Origin: Sunxiuqinia sp965230765
GTDB taxonomy: Bacteria; Bacteroidota; Bacteroidia; Bacteroidales; Prolixibacteraceae
Direction: 5' to 3'
Assembly (NCBI GenBank): GCA_965230765.1
Contig: CBDDLR010000001.1
Location: forward strand, 124,001-188,000
DNA length: 64,000 nt
The notes beneath the pieces are model-generated. The model was not told the DNA's origin, ran no database searches, and saw nothing but the letters and a program-made list of their open reading frames with translations. Each line of letters starts with the position of its first letter. The first letter of the stretch is position 1. The position numbers and the translations under genes were made by a program. Positions 60,806 to 64,000 of this stretch are shown in pieces.

Positions 60806-61414
60806 CTAGTGGTGTTTCTTTTTTTTATGTTGCCCGTTGCTAACCTTTTTACGATTACTCGCACGCTGTAAAATATCTCGGGCTTCAGTTAAATTCAATC
60901 CTGATCGTTTTATTCTGCCTTTCGACAAGGCTTCTAGATCCATGTAAATTTTTTCATCTTCCACTGAATCTTTATTCCAAACCAGGAAGCTTTTTTTCAT
61001 GTGGTTTGCCAAAAGCCTAATCAAGAATTCTTTTTCTTCACCTTCTTCAAAATCAACTGCTTTCTCAATCAAAGCTTCAAGTGTTTTCCCGTAATGACGG
61101 AACCGGATGTGATTGCCACCATATTCAACCTTCTTTGGCTTTTCCTGAAACGTTTCTTTTACTGGCGGCTCATACGGATAATCGATATCCAACTGAAAAT
61201 CAGCCATTATTGCCAGGTGATCCCATAATTTATGCTTAAAATCACTAATATCTCGTAGGTGAGGATTAAGGTTACCCATCACTTCTATCACTGTTTTTGC
61301 AGCATGATTTCTCTCTTCACGATCATCAATGGTCAAAACATGATTAACCATATTCTGCACATTGCGCCCATACTCTGGAAGGGGCAACTTCGTCCTATTT
61401 GAATTGTAATCCAT
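60806..61414 (-). CDS. DUF4290 protein
   Basis: This 202-residue helical protein opens with MDYNSNRTKLPLPEYGRNVQ and contains NLNPHLRDISDFKHKLWDHL and ANHMKKSFLVWNKDSVEDEK, the conserved pattern of DUF4290, a family found only in Bacteroidota. It ends in a basic Lys/His-rich tail (QHKKKKHH). The function is unknown. It commonly precedes murA, as here, so it may be linked to cell-wall metabolism. The 183-base gap upstream (61415-61597) shows no gene. Confidence 0.88.
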   Translation of the reverse strand: MDYNSNRTKLPLPEYGRNVQNMVNHVLTIDDREERNHAAKTVIEVMGNLNPHLRDISDFKHKLWDHLAIMADFQLDIDYPYEPPVKETFQEKPKKVEYGGNHIRFRHYGKTLEALIEKAVDFEEGEEKEFLIRLLANHMKKSFLVWNKDSVEDEKIYMDLEALSKGRIKRSGLNLTEARDILQRASNRKKVSNGQHKKKKHH

Positions 61415-61597
61415 CTAAATAAAAGTTAACTATAAAATTCTCGCTTCATAAAGTCCGATAAGACAGGAAATTTTAATTTGGCAATCAATACAAAGGCGAT
61501 TAATACTGCAAATCTAAATGAAATTCTTGTGCTAGCAAATCTTTTTCAGAAAATCTTATCGATCAGTAATTGAAACGAATAGCTTCAAAAAATGTTT

Positions 61598-63916
61598 CTA
61601 TCTAACAATTTTAAGTTTGGCAAATTTTAATAACAACTGTTTTTGTCCTGCTGTTTGGAAAAAAACCGTTGCTTTTAGGTTTGGGAATACCCCTTCAATC
61701 TGCTGGACCTTTCCTTTTCCAAACCGTTGATGCTCAACTGTCATTCCAGGTTGAATATCCCTTGGGTCATCCCCATCAACAGTTTTTGCATCTTTTTTTG
61801 CTTCACGAAGTTTTGTTAATTTCTGGCTCAATGCCTGTTGATTAGCAGCTGCAACGCTTCTACTTTGTGGTTTTGAAAACCCTGTTTTAGAAGACTTAGG
61901 TTTATCGCTAAATAAAGGCTCATCATAACTAATGGTATTTTTCTCTTCTGGCATATCGAGGTATTGCTGATCCAAGTCTTCCAAGAATCGGCTCGGATTG
62001 CAAAAATCCAATTTACCCCAACGGTATCGTTGCCGTGCATAACTGATGTAAGCATTTTCTTCGGCCCTTGTTATTGCGACATAAAACAACCTTCTCTCCT
62101 CTTCATATGCTTCGGGTGTAATGTTATTACCAAAATTTGCTGATGGGAATAGATTTTCTTCCAACCCAACGATAAACACATTTTTAAACTCCAGCCCTTT
62201 TGCAGAGTGCACCGTCATTAAGGTTACTTTATCACGGTCTTCATCTTTTTCGGTATCCTGATCGGTCAAAAGAGCCACATCTTCCATATAATTCCCCAAT
62301 GCATTTGGCGTTCCTTCTTCCCTGGCGTTTATGGTAAATTCCTGAATACCGTTCAACAATTCCTGAATATTTTCGAAACGGCTCAATCCTTCCGGTGTCC
62401 GGTCATTATACAAATCCTTCATGATGCCCGTTTGCGTGGCTACTTCTGTTGCTGTTTCATAGGCATCGGCTTGTAGGTTTTTTTCTGAAAACTGATTGAT
62501 AAAGCTGGCAAAAAGCTGAATCTTGTTCAAAGTACCTTTATTCAATCCCGCCAGGTTTTCCTTTCCGCTTTTTGTAATCACTTCAAAAATGCTCAGGTCG
62601 TTTGAAACAGCTGCCTGCTCTAATTTCGCCAAAGTAGTAGCCCCGATCCCACGGGTTGGGTAATTGATAATTCTTTTTAGCGCCTCATTGTCCTTCGGAT
62701 TAACAACCAACCTGAAATAAGACAACAGATCTTTGATCTCTTTGCGTTGATAAAACGATAGTCCCCCATAAATTTTATAGGGAATATTTCTTTTTCTGAG
62801 CGCCTCCTCAAATATCCTTGACTGTGCATTGGTCCGGTATAAAATGGCATAGTCTTCATACCGATAATGTTTGCTCATCCGGGTTTCTGAAATTTCATTG
62901 ACAACCAGGTACCCTTCCTCGTTGTCGGTCAATGCCTCCATCACCCGGATCAGGTTTCCTTCTTCTTTTTCAGAAAAAACCTTTTTGGGAATTTGTCGCT
63001 TGTTTTTAGCAATTACACTGTTTGCAGCATTTACAATGGTTTGGGTTGAACGGTAATTCTGCTCCAGTTTAAAAATTTGATGCTTCGGATAATCTTTCTG
63101 AAAGTTCAGAATATTCTCAATACGCGCACCACGGAAAGAGTAAATACTTTGTGCATCATCACCAACCACACAAATATTCTGGTGTACTGCTGCCAGCTCT
63201 TTCACAATGCGATATTGAGCAAAATTGGTGTCCTGGTACTCATCTACCAACAAATAATCAAATTGTTTCTGGTATTTCTCCAGGACCTCTTTATGATCGC
63301 GGAATAAAATATTTGTCCTCAGTAAAAGGTCATCAAAATCCATTGCCCCGGCCAATCTGCAACGTTTATCGTATTCAACGTATATTTCTGCAATACGTGG
63401 CATTCTTATGCTCATATCGTATTCCCTGAGCTGGCCATTGTTCTGATATGCAGCTGGTGTAACCAGACTGTTTTTTGCAGCAGAAATCCTGTTCCCAACA
63501 ACATTCGGCTTGTAAACCTTGTCGTCCAACTGAAAATCTTTCAAGATAGTTTTGATCAAGCTTTTCGAATCGGCAGTATCATAAATGGTGAAATTTGAAG
63601 GAAATCCAATCACCTCTGCTTCAGTTCTTAAAATACGGGCAAATATGGAATGGAAGGTTCCCATCCACAAATATTTAGCCATATTGTGCCCAACTATGCT
63701 GGCTATCCGGTCTTTCATTTCCCGGGCAGCTTTATTCGTAAAAGTAAGTGCAAGAATACTCCATGGTTTTGCCCCCTGCTTCAACAAATGGGCAATCCGA
63801 TACGTCAACACCCGGGTTTTTCCAGAACCAGCACCCGCAATAACCAACGAAGGGCCATCAATCTCTTCTACCGCAGTACGTTGTGGCCCATTCAATTCTT
63901 CAAGGTAATTTGTCAT
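61598..63916 (-). CDS. UvrD/PcrA-family ATP-dependent DNA helicase
   Basis: This 772-residue superfamily 1A helicase has all core motifs: Walker A VIAGAGSGKTRVL, motif Ia LALTFTNKAAREM, Walker B LLVDEYQDTNFAQ, motif III VVGDDAQSIYSFRGA, motif IV LEQNYRST, motif V TLMTVHSAKGLEF and motif VI RLFYVAITRAEE. The C-terminus carries a PcrA-like Tudor domain (TVEHQRFGKGKVQQIEG). It acts in nucleotide excision repair, mismatch repair or removing RecA or RNA polymerase. The start at 63916 fits MTNYLEELNGPQR. Confidence 0.96.
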   Translation of the reverse strand: MTNYLEELNGPQRTAVEEIDGPSLVIAGAGSGKTRVLTYRIAHLLKQGAKPWSILALTFTNKAAREMKDRIASIVGHNMAKYLWMGTFHSIFARILRTEAEVIGFPSNFTIYDTADSKSLIKTILKDFQLDDKVYKPNVVGNRISAAKNSLVTPAAYQNNGQLREYDMSIRMPRIAEIYVEYDKRCRLAGAMDFDDLLLRTNILFRDHKEVLEKYQKQFDYLLVDEYQDTNFAQYRIVKELAAVHQNICVVGDDAQSIYSFRGARIENILNFQKDYPKHQIFKLEQNYRSTQTIVNAANSVIAKNKRQIPKKVFSEKEEGNLIRVMEALTDNEEGYLVVNEISETRMSKHYRYEDYAILYRTNAQSRIFEEALRKRNIPYKIYGGLSFYQRKEIKDLLSYFRLVVNPKDNEALKRIINYPTRGIGATTLAKLEQAAVSNDLSIFEVITKSGKENLAGLNKGTLNKIQLFASFINQFSEKNLQADAYETATEVATQTGIMKDLYNDRTPEGLSRFENIQELLNGIQEFTINAREEGTPNALGNYMEDVALLTDQDTEKDEDRDKVTLMTVHSAKGLEFKNVFIVGLEENLFPSANFGNNITPEAYEEERRLFYVAITRAEENAYISYARQRYRWGKLDFCNPSRFLEDLDQQYLDMPEEKNTISYDEPLFSDKPKSSKTGFSKPQSRSVAAANQQALSQKLTKLREAKKDAKTVDGDDPRDIQPGMTVEHQRFGKGKVQQIEGVFPNLKATVFFQTAGQKQLLLKFAKLKIVR

Positions 63917-63944
63917 CCGCCAATTTTCAATTTTGTTTTATATA

Positions 63945-63990
63945 ATTTTTCAGTCTTTTCACCCCTCCCTAAGGGAGAAGACTGAAAAAT
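63945..63990. repeat. Long inverted repeat upstream of the helicase gene
   Basis: A perfect 13-base stem (63945-63957 with 63978-63990), with atttttcagtctt as its left arm, encloses a smaller stem in ctccct-a-agggag. It lies 29 bases upstream of the helicase start. It may be a bidirectional terminator of the neighbouring gene or a dispersed palindromic repeat of the ccctaaggg type common in this phylum. Confidence 0.5.
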
Positions 63991-64000
63991 CAAGATTCCC

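Noticed and set aside
1..64000. tRNA, rRNA, prophage or insertion sequence
   Set aside because: I saw no cloverleaf, rRNA segment, transposase, integrase or phage structural gene. A covariance-model scan would be needed to exclude small RNAs fully.

Overview
The window is chromosomal DNA from a member of the Bacteroidota. The evidence is the low GC content, the SusC/SusD outer-membrane pair behind an ECF sigma factor and a FecR-type anti-sigma factor, many TlpA-like thioredoxins and DUF4369 lipoproteins, Bacteroidota-restricted families (DUF4290, DUF3127, DUF4843, DUF6249), promoters of the TTTG/TAnnTTTG type, and a murA with Asp in place of the catalytic Cys. The genus cannot be fixed from the sequence. 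No rRNA, tRNA, CRISPR array, insertion sequence or prophage was seen, and no gene-free stretch exceeds 300 bases.

Layout. 1-3919: the end of an unknown gene, cinA and an AsmA-like protein. 3912-9724: a divergent AraC-type regulator and a four-gene operon that fits the complete trans-4-hydroxy-L-proline to 2-oxoglutarate route (deaminase, 2-oxoglutarate semialdehyde dehydrogenase, 4-hydroxyproline 2-epimerase, FAD D-amino acid oxidoreductase). 9915-29578: a long same-strand accessory region with ECF sigma, FecR, SusC with an STN domain, SusD, a DUF4843 lipoprotein, a PKD-like lipoprotein, a secreted TIKI/TraB-like protein, four TlpA-like thioredoxin proteins (three of them tandem paralogues), a two-domain HtrA-like protease and a DUF4369/beta-propeller lipoprotein. 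29654-46371: mostly housekeeping genes (folE, ruvX, def, comEC, trkA-trkH, a YciO-like protein, mnmD, two FKBP isomerases, an ECF sigma/anti-sigma pair, an M64-like peptidase, a YbdG-like MscS channel, an Lrp regulator), plus a striking His/Tyr/Arg-rich secreted protein.

46422-56862: the histidine operon on the minus strand, in the order hisG, EamA transporter, hisD, hisC, four-helix-bundle protein, hisB, purU, TlpA-like protein, hisH, hisA, hisF, hisIE. It is preceded by an unannotated His-rich leader peptide (six-residue run HHGHHH) and an intrinsic terminator. The segment overlapping the leader stop codon repeats the terminator 3' arm exactly, so the region has all the parts of a ribosome-stalling attenuator, together with a good TTTG-N19-TATACTTG promoter. 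A dispersed-type palindromic repeat separates hisF from hisIE. 56912-63916: dnaJ, grpE, a TlpA-like protein, murA, a DUF4290 protein and a PcrA/UvrD helicase, all on the minus strand.

The most noteworthy items are the histidine attenuator, the SusCD/TlpA/HtrA-like envelope cluster with its tandem thioredoxin paralogues, the protease whose second, degenerate trypsin domain is split by a PDZ domain, the secreted GX2H protein, and the non-histidine genes lodged in the his operon.
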